From an uncultured Bacillus sp. (GTDB lineage Bacteria; Bacillota; Bacilli; Bacillales; DSM-1321), in assembly GCA_934215995.1 (NCBI GenBank), contig CAKQBC010000004.1:1-28065 (forward strand): a stretch of DNA of 28,065 bases. Direction: 5' to 3'. A program made the position numbers and the translations under genes. Every line of letters starts with the position of its first letter. Position 1 is the first letter of the stretch. Below the pieces are notes generated by a model. The model saw nothing but the letters and a program-made list of their open reading frames with translations, had not been told where the DNA came from and made no database searches. Shown here one piece after another: positions 19,459 through 27,774 of this stretch.

Positions 19459-19493
19459 AAATATGCCCGGCAAATTTCTTTGCAGGCATATTT
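19459..19493 (-). terminator. Terminator after the manganese catalase gene
   Basis: AAATATGCC / GGCATATTT, a perfect 9-bp stem with a 17-base A/T-rich loop, 22 bases past the stop of the catalase gene. The T run is short. Confidence 0.7.
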
Positions 19494-19515
19494 CCGTTAC
19501 ATATTAACCGACGGC

Positions 19516-20370
19516 TTATGAACTTAAATCATCCAGCCCCGGGCTATGTTCATTCGGCATGACCGGCATTTCCGGAACCGGGTACCCTTTCGGCGGTTCT
19601 GTCACATGCAATTCACCACTGTTTCGACTTGGCGACTCCCCTTGGAATACTTGGGATATGAGAGTAGGATCAAGCCTGAAATTGAACTGGGCATTATGGA
19701 AGCCCATATCTACGTACTTACGGCATTCAGGATACTTGTTTATATCATAATTCGGTACCGGGAAAATTTTGCCCCAATCCACACCAAGCGTCTCAAGCGC
19801 TTTTGCAAAAGCATTTTGGTGGGCATTGTCCCTTACAATCAGGAATGCCAGTGTTTCACGGAATGTTTTGTTGTTGCTCATTTCATAGATTCTTGTTTTC
19901 TGCAGAACACCTGTCGATTCCAGCGTCACGTTATTCAACAGGTCCGCGACCAGATTTCCGTGGCTGTATACATAACTGCCGCTCCAAGGGTTCCCTGCTG
20001 CATCTACAGGAAGAGAACTTTGTGCGCCCATAATGAAATGGTGCGGATTGGCATGCTTGATCGCCTCGTCAAGCGGGGCTCCATCAGCGCCTGAGTCTCC
20101 AGCCTGGTCATATCCCGCCCCATTAAGAAGCTGGTTAATCGTCGTTTGCACAAGCTCAACATGGCTGATTTCCTCTAAAAAAATCCCTCTGATCAAATCT
20201 CTGTATTTTTTTTCGGGTCCACGGAAATTGGAGCTTTGAAAAAAGTATTGCATCATCGTCCTCATCTCACCGAAGCGCCCTCCCAATGTTTCCTGGAGCA
20301 CTTTTGCCGCAGCCGGGTCAGGCTTGTCCGGCACAATCATATTGATTAAGTCTTCTTTATAGAAATACAC
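19516..20370 (-). CDS. Manganese (non-haem) catalase, YdbD-like
   Basis: A 284-residue di-manganese catalase that breaks down hydrogen peroxide. Using the GTG at 20370 as residue 1, the metal ligands fall at E35 (GEMRTMMQY), E67 and H70 (LEEISHVELV), E151 (VTLESTGVLQ) and H184 (VRDNAHQNAF). This is almost the spacing of the known enzyme. The C-terminal 35 residues are Pro/Ser/Glu-rich. GTG at 20370 is preferred because GGAGG is 9 bases upstream and the protein then starts MYFYKEDLINMIVPDKPDP like its relatives; an ATG at 20379 touches that site. I recall the B. subtilis relative YdbD being a general stress protein, but I could not find a convincing SigB promoter here. Confidence 0.93.
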   Translation of the reverse strand: MYFYKEDLINMIVPDKPDPAAAKVLQETLGGRFGEMRTMMQYFFQSSNFRGPEKKYRDLIRGIFLEEISHVELVQTTINQLLNGAGYDQAGDSGADGAPLDEAIKHANPHHFIMGAQSSLPVDAAGNPWSGSYVYSHGNLVADLLNNVTLESTGVLQKTRIYEMSNNKTFRETLAFLIVRDNAHQNAFAKALETLGVDWGKIFPVPNYDINKYPECRKYVDMGFHNAQFNFRLDPTLISQVFQGESPSRNSGELHVTEPPKGYPVPEMPVMPNEHSPGLDDLSS

Positions 20371-20734
20371 ACTGATCATCCTCCATCTGAATCACATAGT
20401 TATTGCTACCTTTAGACTTCTCAATAAACAGGGCAATTATGTAAAGGATAATTTTACAAAAAAAGAAATGATACAGTCTCTTTCAGAAAAATAATCCACC
20501 CTCCCCTGCATAGTATTAATTTCCTGTTTTTTACATACATAACTTTCACTGTATCAATTTCTTTATGAGAAAATGCATGTTCCCGCTTGTGCTATCTCCA
20601 ATTTATATGCCAATAGTACTTCCGTCTCATTCCCCATCCAGAGGGTTTTGAATGCTATTGAGGGGGAATGTAACCACTGTCGACGCAATTCAAATGCTAA
20701 CAAAAAATATTCTATTAACTAGGAGGAATCACAA
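20371..20734. other. Divergent intergenic region between the catalase and GsiB-like genes
   Basis: About 360 AT-rich bases with no gene. The right side holds the SigB-type promoter of the GsiB-like gene (20645-20669). For the catalase on the minus strand the best SigB-like pair I see, GTTATG-N13-GGAAAT around 20524-20548, is too poor to call. Confidence 0.5.
20645..20669 (+). promoter_or_regulatory. SigB-type promoter of the GsiB-like gene
   Basis: GTTTTG (20645-20650), a 13-base spacer and GGGAAT (20664-20669), close to the SigB consensus. gsiB of B. subtilis is a well-known SigB-dependent gene. The leader is about 60 nt. Confidence 0.75.
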
Positions 20735-21124
20735 ATGGCTAACAATAACAATGACGGTAAAATGAGCAGAGAAGAAGCAGGACGCTTGGGCGGAGAAGCT
20801 ACTTCTAAAAACCACGATAAAGAATTCTATCAGGAAATCGGGCAAAAGGGTGGAGAAGCCACTTCCGATAACCATGATAAAGAGTTCTATCAGGAAATCG
20901 GGCAAAAGGGCGGAGAAGCCACTTCCGTTAACCACGATAAAGAGTTCTATCAGGAAATCGGGCAAAAAGGTGGAGAAGCTACTTCAAAGAACCATGATAA
21001 AGAATTCTATCAGGAAATTGGAGAAAAAGGCGGAGAAGCAAGAGGCAATTCAGACCGCAGCGACGGCAAAATGAGCCGTGAGGAAGCCGGTCGAAAAGGC
21101 GGACAAAAAAGCCGCCGTTCCTAA
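20735..21124 (+). CDS. gsiB: GsiB-like general stress protein with KGG repeats
   Basis: A 129-residue very hydrophilic protein of the stress-induced KGG-repeat family (GsiB), thought to act as a hydrophilin-like protectant. Residues 19-98 are four 20-residue repeats of the form GGEATSxNHDKEFYQEIGQK, differing almost only at the x position (K, D, V, K). The same 11 residues, DGKMSREEAGR, occur just before the first repeat (7-17) and again near the C-terminus (110-120), so the array is bracketed. The protein ends in a basic KGGQKSRRS tail. The ATG at 20735 follows AGGAGGAATCACAA, close to a perfect ribosome binding site. A SigB-type promoter lies upstream and a strong terminator downstream. Confidence 0.95.
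   Translation: MANNNNDGKMSREEAGRLGGEATSKNHDKEFYQEIGQKGGEATSDNHDKEFYQEIGQKGGEATSVNHDKEFYQEIGQKGGEATSKNHDKEFYQEIGEKGGEARGNSDRSDGKMSREEAGRKGGQKSRRS
20789..21028 (+). repeat. Four tandem 60-bp repeats inside the GsiB-like gene
   Basis: Four in-frame 60-bp units coding for the 20-residue KGG repeat, nearly identical at DNA level in the AAAGAGTTCTATCAGGAAAT core. Recombination between units could change copy number. Confidence 0.9.
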
Positions 21125-21161
21125 TCACGTATGAATCATTGAAAACTATAACCGCAAAAGG

Positions 21162-21210
21162 AAAGAGCACAATTCCCGGTAACGTGAAGCGTACGGGAAC
21201 TGTGCTCTTT
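21162..21210. terminator. Bidirectional terminator between the GsiB-like gene and the monooxygenase-like gene
   Basis: AAAGAGCACA...CCCG pairs with CGGG...TGTGCTCTTT over about 16 bp with one internal mismatch. It lies between two convergent genes, 38 bases past one stop and 17 past the other. Confidence 0.85.
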
Positions 21211-21226
21211 ACCATTTCATCTGCCT

Positions 21227-22225
21227 TTATCCATCAACTGCTTCTTTAAGGATTTCATATGACCGCTTCTGCTTTTCAGGGTCAAATATATAAGAGACTG
21301 CCATCAATTCATCCACTGCATAGCGCTCTTGGAATTGCTCCAGCTGCTTTCTGACAGAATCCTTTGATCCAAGGATCGTCATGCTCGACATATGGGTTGC
21401 CATTTGTTTTTCTTGGGCACTCCAATGTTCATCCATGTTTACGACCGGAGGGGCAAGATAGTTTTTCGTTCCCCTGACCACATTAAGAAAGAATTGCTGC
21501 ATTGTGGTTGATTCATACCGGGCTTCCTCATCCGTTTCAGCGGCAATCACATTCAAACAGACCATCATATATGGCTTATCGCAGTAGGAAGACGGTTCAA
21601 ACCTTTCCCTGTATATCGCAATCGCCTCTTCCATATGCTGAGGCGCAAAATGGGAGGCAAATGCGTAAGGCAAGCCCAATTTGGCAGCCAAGTAGGCTGA
21701 ATCGGTCGATGACCCGAGAATATAAAGTGGAACAGCCGTCCCTACACCCGGATAAGCCCTGACGTACCCTTGGACTTCTTCCGGCCCAAAATAAGCCAGC
21801 AGCGATTGGACATCCGAAGGGAATGTATAGACAGAATCCTTTTGGCTTCGCCTCAAAGCACTTGCCGTCATCATATCTGTACCGGGTGCACGACCCAGCC
21901 CCAGATCCAGGCGGTCCGGATAGATCGAAGCCATCGTGCCGAATTGTTCGGCTACCACTAATGGCGAATGGTTCGGAAGCATGATTCCTCCAGATCCCAC
22001 TCTGATCCGGTCTGTATGTTCAAGAATGTGCTTTATTAAAATAACAGTGGCAGAACTTACGAGCGTCGGTGAATTATGATGCTCAGCCACCCAGTAACGC
22101 GTATATCCCATACTTTCTGTTGCCCGGGCAAGGTCCACCATAGAATCGATGGCTTCTTTTGCCCCCTGCCCTTCGCGGATCGGGGCAAGGTTCAGGACAG
22201 AAACAGGTATTTGTATTGAAGGCAT
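21227..22225 (-). CDS. LLM-class flavin-dependent oxidoreductase (luciferase-like)
   Basis: A 332-residue protein of the bacterial luciferase-like monooxygenase superfamily, group close to B. subtilis YceB. Characteristic stretches are [15 protein letters not shown] at the N-terminus, [34 protein letters not shown] and [13 protein letters not shown]. It would use reduced flavin; the substrate cannot be told from sequence. The ATG at 22225 is chosen because AAGGA lies about 9 bases upstream and relatives start close to IPVSVL; in-frame ATGs at 22234 and 22258 are too close to or before that site. Monocistronic and convergent with the GsiB-like gene. Confidence 0.88.
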   Translation of the reverse strand: MPSIQIPVSVLNLAPIREGQGAKEAIDSMVDLARATESMGYTRYWVAEHHNSPTLVSSATVILIKHILEHTDRIRVGSGGIMLPNHSPLVVAEQFGTMASIYPDRLDLGLGRAPGTDMMTASALRRSQKDSVYTFPSDVQSLLAYFGPEEVQGYVRAYPGVGTAVPLYILGSSTDSAYLAAKLGLPYAFASHFAPQHMEEAIAIYRERFEPSSYCDKPYMMVCLNVIAAETDEEARYESTTMQQFFLNVVRGTKNYLAPPVVNMDEHWSAQEKQMATHMSSMTILGSKDSVRKQLEQFQERYAVDELMAVSYIFDPEKQKRSYEILKEAVDG

Positions 22226-22345
22226 ACATATCATTCCTTTTTTAAAATGAACTTCCATTTAATAGTACAGAAAGATCATCAATAAAAAAAATGTAATGCT
22301 CACACTTCACAAAAAGGATTCTGCAGGAAGGCTTTTCCACACATA

Positions 22346-22374
22346 AAAAACAGCCTGGCCATAAAGGATCCAGA
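22346..22374 (-). terminator. Terminator after tRNA-Arg(CCU)
   Basis: On the minus strand AAACAG-T-CTGG pairs with CCAG-G-CTGTTT around an 11-base loop, followed by a T run (TTTTTATG). It lies about 16 bases after the tRNA 3' end. Confidence 0.7.
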
Positions 22375-22389
22375 CTGTTTCTTCGTTAG

Positions 22390-22463
22390 CGTCCCAGGAG
22401 AGATTCGAACTCCCGACCTACAGTTTAGGAAACTGTTGCTCTATCCTACTGAGCTACTGGGAC
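22390..22463 (-). tRNA. tRNA-Arg, anticodon CCU
   Basis: A 74-nt cloverleaf without encoded CCA. Acceptor GTCCCAG / CTGGGAC with discriminator G, D-arm AGCTCAG..., anticodon stem ACAGT/ACTGT with loop TTCCTAA (anticodon CCT, reads AGG), T-arm GGGAG-TTCGAAT-CTCTC. It is nearly identical outside the anticodon arm to the next tRNA. A weak own promoter (TTAACC-N16-TATATA near 22474-22501, minus strand) is possible; it may also be read through from the upstream tRNA gene. Confidence 0.95.
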
Positions 22464-22666
22464 ATTTAAATTCCTTATATACGGAAAAAATAAAATCGGT
22501 TAAGCGTTGAAGATTACCCAACTAACAGAATAACTCAGTTCTTCTCCATTAATCAAGTAATTTATATTATTTGCATAAAAATAATATTCGAAAATGCCTA
22601 ACAAAGCAAGCTATAAAAAAAGATGCAGCCACAACTGTGTCGACATCCAAATTTTTTATGTAATGG

Positions 22667-22740
<74 letters not shown>

Positions 22741-22777
22741 ATGTTAATATGCAATCCTTTTCTTGAGGACATTTATT

Positions 22778-22806
22778 ATTATATTAGCATATTTAATTAA
22801 AGTCAA
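22778..22806 (-). promoter_or_regulatory. Promoter of tRNA-Arg(UCU)
   Basis: On the minus strand TTGACT (22801-22806), a 17-base spacer and a perfect TATAAT (22778-22783), about 38 bases before the mature tRNA 5' end. Confidence 0.87.
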
Positions 22807-22828
22807 CACTTTTTTAAAATGTTTTTTG

Positions 22829-22856
22829 AAGCAGGAAGAAGTTTTTCTCCCTGCTT
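22829..22856. terminator. Terminator-like hairpin between ysnB and the tRNA genes
   Basis: AAGCAGG / CCTGCTT with a 14-base loop. It follows the ysnB stop by 16 bases, as a terminator should, but the T run lies on the plus-strand side, so its minus-strand activity is uncertain. Confidence 0.5.
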
Positions 22857-22872
22857 TTTATTATACAAAAGT

Positions 22873-23388
22873 TTACGCCATTTGATAAGTATCTGTTAAA
22901 GATTTTACCGGTGTTCCATCATGTTCATAGAAATCGACCGTAATTTCACCATTCGAAAGGCCGAGAATGCAGTATGTTCTCTCTTTCCTTCCCCTCGGAA
23001 GGGATATGCTTCCCGGGTTCACATAGAGGACGCCGTCCCGCCCGATTCCGCTGACTGGCTTATGCGTATGGCCGAACAGGGCGATGTTCGCCTGCTCCTC
23101 TTCAGATTTATATGATAGACTGTTCAGGTTTATACCGACATTGTATAGATGGCCATGGGTCACCAGGATCCGGTATCCGCCCATCTCCTTGACTATATAA
23201 TTCGGGAAGCCCCCTCCGAAATCACAATTCCCTTTTACACTGATGAATCCTTCAAGGATAGGATCGCTGCTATCCAGTTCCGAATCACCGCAATGGATCA
23301 TCACATCCACCTTGCCGGAATATTTCTCCTTTAAACGCAGCAAGTCCGCTGTTTGTCCATGGCTGTCGCTTACAACAAGAATTTTCAC
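22873..23388 (-). CDS. ysnB: Metallophosphoesterase YsnB (YfcE/MJ0936 family)
   Basis: A 171-residue calcineurin-like phosphoesterase. Metal-binding motifs in order: SDSHG at 7-11, HCGDSE, KGNCD, VTHGH and FGHTH, all intact. Members of this family hydrolyse phosphodiesters; the true substrate of YsnB is not known to me. The start ATG at 23388 gives MKILVVSDSHG, with an AAGAAGAGAT-type ribosome binding site. It follows ysnA after 17 bases and is the last gene of the rph-ysnA-ysnB group, as in B. subtilis. Confidence 0.93.
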   Translation of the reverse strand: MKILVVSDSHGQTADLLRLKEKYSGKVDVMIHCGDSELDSSDPILEGFISVKGNCDFGGGFPNYIVKEMGGYRILVTHGHLYNVGINLNSLSYKSEEEQANIALFGHTHKPVSGIGRDGVLYVNPGSISLPRGRKERTYCILGLSNGEITVDFYEHDGTPVKSLTDTYQMA

Positions 23389-23405
23389 TGGGAATCTCTT
23401 CTTTC

Positions 23406-23999
23406 TTATATGAATTGTTTGATGTTCTCTCTAAGTTTTTGCAATGCTCTAGCTCTGTGGCTGATGCCATTTTTCTCTTCCGGTGCCATTTCTGCCGTTG
23501 TTTTGCCTAACTCCGCTACATAAAAAATAGGATCATAGCCGAATCCATTCTCCCCGCGGCGCTCAGTAAGGATTGTTCCTTCGACAGTCCCGGAAAACGT
23601 TACTGTGTCCTGCCCCGGCTTCGAAACGGCAAGTGCACAATAGAATCTTGCTGTCCGTTTTTCTGCCGGCACATCTTTCAATTCCTCCAGAACCTTATCG
23701 ATATTCGCTTCATCATCCTTGCTTTCTCCGGCATAGCGGGCCGAATACACGCCAGGGCGCCCATCAAGTGCGTCAATCATCAATCCTGAATCATCGGCAA
23801 TCACCATCGTGTTGTATTCCCGGCTCAATGCCTCCGATTTCAGGATCGCATTTTCTTCAAATGTTTCCCCTGTCTCTTCTATATCGGCTGCCTCTTCCAT
23901 ATCAAGCATCGTTAATACACGGTATCCCAGTGGGGCAAACATGGATTCGAACTCTTTCGCTTTCCCCTTATTTTTCGTTGCGATAATGATGTCTTTCAT
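23406..23999 (-). CDS. ysnA: Non-canonical purine NTP pyrophosphatase (RdgB/HAM1 family)
   Basis: A 197-residue enzyme that cleaves dITP, XTP and similar damaged nucleotides to monophosphates, keeping them out of DNA and RNA. Motifs: [15 protein letters not shown] at the N-terminus, [24 protein letters not shown] in the middle and [10 protein letters not shown] near the C-terminus, followed by SHRARAL. The ATG at 23999 overlaps the rph stop by one base (TAATG), so the two are probably translationally coupled. Confidence 0.96.
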   Translation of the reverse strand: MKDIIIATKNKGKAKEFESMFAPLGYRVLTMLDMEEAADIEETGETFEENAILKSEALSREYNTMVIADDSGLMIDALDGRPGVYSARYAGESKDDEANIDKVLEELKDVPAEKRTARFYCALAVSKPGQDTVTFSGTVEGTILTERRGENGFGYDPIFYVAELGKTTAEMAPEEKNGISHRARALQKLRENIKQFI

Positions 24000-24757
24000 T
24001 ATTGCTCTCTCCCTTCCCCCTGTCCGATCAAGCGTGCCGTCTCTCCGAGGGCATCCATTTGTTTTCCTGTAATTTCATTCAAACCGGCTGTCGCATGCGC
24101 AAGCATATCCTGCAGCTGCGCATATGTAAAGGTCGATTCCTCGCCGGTTCCCTGCAGCTCAACGAATTCCCCGCTGCCTGTCATGACCACATTCATATCG
24201 ACGAGCGCTTTTGAGTCTTCCGCATAATTCAAGTCCAGCACAACACCGTTCTCTTCTGTGATGCCTACACTTGTGGCGGACAGAAAATCCTTAACAGGGA
24301 ATGTGGCCAGCTTTTTCTCGCGGTACAGTTTTTCGAAAGCCAGGCTCATCGCTACGAAGGCGCCGGTAATGGAAGCTGTCCTTGTTCCGCCGTCTGCCTG
24401 GATTACATCGCAGTCAACCCATACTGTCCGTTCTCCCATCGCCTCCAAATCAACTACTGCACGCAAAGCACGGCCGATCAGGCGCTGGATTTCCATTGTG
24501 CGGCCTGTAATTTTCCCCTTGGCCGCCTCCCTTATGTTCCTTTGCTCAGTCGCTGCCGGCAGCATGGAGTATTCGGCCGTCACCCAGCCCTTTCCTTCCC
24601 CTCTCATAAATGGCGGGACCCTATCGTCAATCGTAGCTGTGCAGATTACCTTCGTATCCCCCACAGAAATCAATACCGAGCCTGCCGGATGCTTCAGGTA
24701 GCCGGTTTCTATGTAAATTGGTCTTAGTTCATTATTATCGCGGCCGTCGTGGCGCAT
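23999..24757 (-). CDS. rph: Ribonuclease PH
   Basis: A 252-residue phosphate-dependent 3'-5' exoribonuclease that trims tRNA 3' ends, working as a hexamer. It starts [20 protein letters not shown]. The phosphate-binding and catalytic region [10 protein letters not shown]...[12 protein letters not shown] is intact, and DLNYAEDS and [12 protein letters not shown] complete the fold. The ATG at 24757 follows AGGAGGTAATATT. The gerM terminator upstream separates it from gerM, so it probably starts the rph-ysnA-ysnB transcript. Confidence 0.97.
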   Translation of the reverse strand: MRHDGRDNNELRPIYIETGYLKHPAGSVLISVGDTKVICTATIDDRVPPFMRGEGKGWVTAEYSMLPAATEQRNIREAAKGKITGRTMEIQRLIGRALRAVVDLEAMGERTVWVDCDVIQADGGTRTASITGAFVAMSLAFEKLYREKKLATFPVKDFLSATSVGITEENGVVLDLNYAEDSKALVDMNVVMTGSGEFVELQGTGEESTFTYAQLQDMLAHATAGLNEITGKQMDALGETARLIGQGEGREQ

Positions 24758-24855
24758 AATATTACCTCCTCATTAATCCATTGCCTATAAGTATAAAGTA
24801 TATTTCCATTACCAGTATAAACAACTTTCGGGAAAAGGCAAAAAACTGCCCATAC

Positions 24856-24885
24856 AAAAAGGCGGCTATCCAGAAATAGTCCGCC
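24856..24885 (-). terminator. Terminator after gerM
   Basis: On the minus strand GGCGG-A-CTAT pairs with ATAG-CCGCC around a 6-base loop, followed by TTTTTG, 38 bases past the gerM stop. Confidence 0.87.
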
Positions 24886-24923
24886 TGCATGCTTTCGCTT
24901 TTATTAAACTATCAAATTCCCAT

Positions 24924-25973
24924 TTATAAACTCGACTTATTCACCTTGGCAGGGCGGCTGACCGGCTCGGACAGTTCTTTTCCTTCCTCTGTCTTCAAGG
25001 AAGCCTTGCCGTTGACCAGCACCTCCACACTATCGATTCCAGGCTGTTCCGTGAGCGAAAGCACCAATGCATCAAGCAAGCGTTGGGAAACGACCTGCTC
25101 CTCAAAGCTTCCATATATGCTTTCATTGAAATTTAGCGCCAGCTTCCCATCATCCAGAACAGGATCCTCAATCAATGCCAATTCAGGCATGAATTCTGTG
25201 ACGAGGCTGGACGCCATCGCCGGGCCATCCGCTAGTTCCTTGACTACTGTCTCGGCTATATCTTCACCAGTCGGGCTAACCCTCTTTGTCACAGGGACAT
25301 AATAATAATTTTCCTCTTTGCCTCCCAGGTAATAGACCGTAAGCGGCATCGTGTTCGTCACATCGACAACATCCTCAGTATCCAGATTGATGCCATTCGC
25401 ACGTGAAAGGGCACTTGAGATCGGTGTTTTGTTGACAGGCATCTCTGTCAATTCATACCCGTTCATTTTCAGCTTGACGGAATTGACCGAATCGAATTGG
25501 GTCAACGTCCACGTGATGGACTGCAGGATTTTCAATTCATCCTCAGCAGCATAATTCGCAAACTCAGGAGATAGGTCTACGGTGGCCACTCCCTCTTTAA
25601 TATCCAGGTCGACCTCCGTATCAGCCGGCAATACAGCCCGGAAACCATTAGGAAGGACATTGGACACCGGCCCTTGATCGACCAGATACTGAAGGGCCTG
25701 TTTTGCTATGCCTTCAGATCCCGGAAGAGCAATGGACTGAGGGACTACATACCCTTTCTTATCGATCAAATACAATTCTGTCATAATGCTTTGATCCGCA
25801 GGGGCCTGCTCCGCAATCGTTTCATCCGCTTTGTCCAAAGCCTCCTTATCCTCCACAATCGATTCGCTTTGCGGCGGATCTATCTCTTTATTGTCAATCA
25901 ACCCGCACCCTCCCAGCACTACAGTTGAAAGTAAAGCCGCTGTTGCTATCGTTGCATTCATTTTCTTGGACAT
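24924..25973 (-). CDS. gerM: GerM, sporulation and germination lipoprotein
   Basis: A 349-residue exported lipoprotein. Residues 1-22 are a signal peptide ending in a lipobox (VVLGGC, with Cys at 23). Two GerMN domains follow, at about 85-200 (with VATVDLSPEFANY) and 225-340 (with LALNFNESIYGSF). In B. subtilis GerM is a SigE-period forespore-engulfment and germination protein that helps stabilise the SpoIIIA-SpoIIQ complex. I start at the ATG at 25973, following GGAGGGAAAATGAA; an in-frame extension to 26021 spoils the signal peptide. I did not find a convincing SigE promoter by eye. Its presence implies a spore former. Confidence 0.93.
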   Translation of the reverse strand: MSKKMNATIATAALLSTVVLGGCGLIDNKEIDPPQSESIVEDKEALDKADETIAEQAPADQSIMTELYLIDKKGYVVPQSIALPGSEGIAKQALQYLVDQGPVSNVLPNGFRAVLPADTEVDLDIKEGVATVDLSPEFANYAAEDELKILQSITWTLTQFDSVNSVKLKMNGYELTEMPVNKTPISSALSRANGINLDTEDVVDVTNTMPLTVYYLGGKEENYYYVPVTKRVSPTGEDIAETVVKELADGPAMASSLVTEFMPELALIEDPVLDDGKLALNFNESIYGSFEEQVVSQRLLDALVLSLTEQPGIDSVEVLVNGKASLKTEEGKELSEPVSRPAKVNKSSL

Positions 25974-26143
25974 TTCATTTTCCCTCCAGACAATGGTTTG
26001 TACTACTATGTATACGAGCACTGCCCGGAATTAGACCCGATGACATGAAAAATCGCCAAGAAATTGCTGAAGTGAAACTTTGAACGCCGGATTCCCGCTA
26101 ATTCCTGGATGCGGCAATGATTACGTGCCCCTTTACGGAAATG

Positions 26144-26177
26144 AAAAAATGCACTCCCTATTTCATTCAGAAGTGCA
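26144..26177 (-). terminator. Terminator after the two-helix membrane protein gene
   Basis: On the minus strand TGCACT-T-C pairs with G-G-AGTGCA around a long loop, followed by TTTTTTC, 22 bases past the stop. Confidence 0.75.
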
Positions 26178-26198
26178 GACAGCTTTACTATTTGATTT

Positions 26199-26729
26199 TT
26201 AAAGGACTGCTCCCGTTTCCCCTGCGTTCTCGTAAATCTTCGCGATAGCCTCTAATGCCTCATCCGGTTTTTTTATATTTCTTAAGCCGATGTTGAAAGC
26301 CGGGCAGCCCATTTTTTGATTCGCTTTCAGCATTGTCTTTGTTACGCCCTGGAGCCCTTGAATGTATTTCTCCTCATCCTCCAGTACAAAGCCGAGCAGC
26401 GGCTGTCCCTGTACTGTATACACCTCGAACCCCTTTACTTCGCTCCACGGAAACCGAAGCGGATGATTCGGGATATCCAGGAACTCAATGTGAGTCGATT
26501 CCAGGCGGATGACGACCGATGAGCCGCGGATCCGCCGAACCAAGGCCAGTGTTGCGAAAAAAAGAATCAAGAAAAGCGCCCCGGCAAAAAGCGCCGACCC
26601 CCAATCCGATTCGCTTACACCGGAGAGCGTAAAAAGAAAGCATGCTGCAGCAACTATGAAGCAGATGATGGCGAATAAAACATACTTTGCCTTGTTTTTA
26701 TGGATTTCATAATAATCCGATGGAAACAC
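26199..26729 (-). CDS. Unassigned membrane protein with two helices and a C-terminal cytoplasmic domain
   Basis: I do not recognise a named family with certainty; the layout (two membrane helices followed by a PH-like beta-rich domain) recalls STM3941-type proteins. Helices are at about 16-37 and 44-64. The C-terminal 110 residues contain FPWSEVKGFEVYTVQGQPLL and GCPAFNIGLRNIKKP. The only usable start in frame is the GTG at 26729, because a stop (TAA) lies three codons upstream; the ribosome binding site AAAGGAG runs straight into this GTG with no spacer. It sits between gerM and racE with its own terminator. Confidence 0.75.
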   Translation of the reverse strand: MFPSDYYEIHKNKAKYVLFAIICFIVAAACFLFTLSGVSESDWGSALFAGALFLILFFATLALVRRIRGSSVVIRLESTHIEFLDIPNHPLRFPWSEVKGFEVYTVQGQPLLGFVLEDEEKYIQGLQGVTKTMLKANQKMGCPAFNIGLRNIKKPDEALEAIAKIYENAGETGAVL

Positions 26730-26854
26730 CTCCTTTTATTGTTTATATATTCCATAATACTACATCCATAACACTGCTGTGCAGAAAAAAGCTATGCGAA
26801 AAAGGCTATAAAACGCATTTTCCCCAAGAAAAAACAAGACTCTGAAACAGAATG

Positions 26855-26901
26855 AAAAAAGGACCGTGCAAGCTTGCAGCAGCAACCTTGTGCGGTCCTT
26901 T
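26855..26901 (-). terminator. Terminator after racE
   Basis: On the minus strand AAAGGACCGCACAAG pairs with CTTGCACGGTCCTTT (one internal mismatch), with a loop containing a second small GCAG step, followed by more Ts. It is about 67 bases past the racE stop. Confidence 0.85.
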
Positions 26902-26967
26902 CCGTTTATATTTTTTTAGTATGCAGCCGGCATGGCTTCTAGCTTTTATACATGCATTCAGCCGCTT

Positions 26968-27765
26968 TTATAAAGTGATATTATGCACTTCAATATCCCT
27001 TTCCTTAAGCCACGTGCAGGCTATCTCACGGAACATATCCTTTGATCCTGTCGTATAAAATACATGGTTGGGCTTTTCTTTGCTGCTGTTGTTCAAAGCA
27101 TTATGGAACTCTAAAATGGCGCTCGCTTCCCTGGCTGTTTCATCACCGGATGAGATGACCTTCACCTTTTTGCCCACTGTCGACGATATGATCGGCCCAA
27201 GCAGCGGATAATGTGTGCAGCCGAGAATGATTGTATCGATTCCGCTCCCCTTCAGGCACTGAAGGGATTCAGCGACTACCTTTTTGGCGATCGGGCTCGC
27301 GTACTCGCCGCTTTCCACCACAGGAACGAATTTAGGGCAGGCAAGTCCCGTCACCTTCACCTGGTCATTGATGGAATGCAAAGCCTTCGTATAGGCATCG
27401 CTTTTGATGGTCCCTTCTGTTCCAAGAACGCCTATATTCAGGTTTGTGGAATGCTTGATCGCTGCCCGAGCTCCCGGATTGATGACTCCGAGCACCGGGA
27501 TCTTCAGCGTGCTTTTGATTTCGTCAAGTGCTGCTGCAGTTGCTGTATTGCAGGCGATGATCAACATTTTTATATCTTTTTTAAGCAGGAAATTCGTCAG
27601 TTCCCACGTGAAATTCTTTACTTCTTCTTTTGTACGGGGGCCATACGGACATCTGGCATTATCACCCAAATACATAATTTGCTCATAAGGAAGCTGGCGG
27701 ATGATTTCCCTTGCAACTGTCAATCCGCCGACTCCGGAATCTATAATACCTATTGGTTGTTTCAA
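26968..27765 (-). CDS. racE: Glutamate racemase
   Basis: A 265-residue enzyme that makes D-glutamate for peptidoglycan. Catalytic residues: D9-S10 in IDSGVGGL, Cys72 in ACNTATA and Cys183 in [20 protein letters not shown] is also intact. The name racE rather than murI follows the Bacillus usage and the ysmB-racE-gerM order. The start is a TTG at 27765, six bases after GAGGCG, giving [14 protein letters not shown]; no ATG fits the conserved N-terminus. It begins 9 bases after the ysmB stop and is probably co-transcribed with it. Confidence 0.97.
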   Translation of the reverse strand: MKQPIGIIDSGVGGLTVAREIIRQLPYEQIMYLGDNARCPYGPRTKEEVKNFTWELTNFLLKKDIKMLIIACNTATAAALDEIKSTLKIPVLGVINPGARAAIKHSTNLNIGVLGTEGTIKSDAYTKALHSINDQVKVTGLACPKFVPVVESGEYASPIAKKVVAESLQCLKGSGIDTIILGCTHYPLLGPIISSTVGKKVKVISSGDETAREASAILEFHNALNNSSKEKPNHVFYTTGSKDMFREIACTWLKERDIEVHNITL

Positions 27766-27774
27766 AAAATCGCC

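Noticed and set aside
20380..20560. SigB promoter for the manganese catalase
   Set aside because: The best pair (GTTATG-N13-GGAAAT) has too many mismatches to call without a mapped transcript start.
20729..20965. Antisense ORF (minus) with a repeating FLIELFIVV pattern across the GsiB-like gene
   Set aside because: It is the reverse-strand shadow of the 60-bp KGG repeats; no ribosome binding site and no independent signal.
20789..21028. Regular repeats that could suggest a CRISPR array
   Set aside because: The repeats are head-to-tail 60-bp coding units without unique spacers, and they keep the reading frame.
26852..27058. Plus-strand 68-codon ORF
   Set aside because: It starts in the racE terminator and runs antisense into racE; no ribosome binding site.
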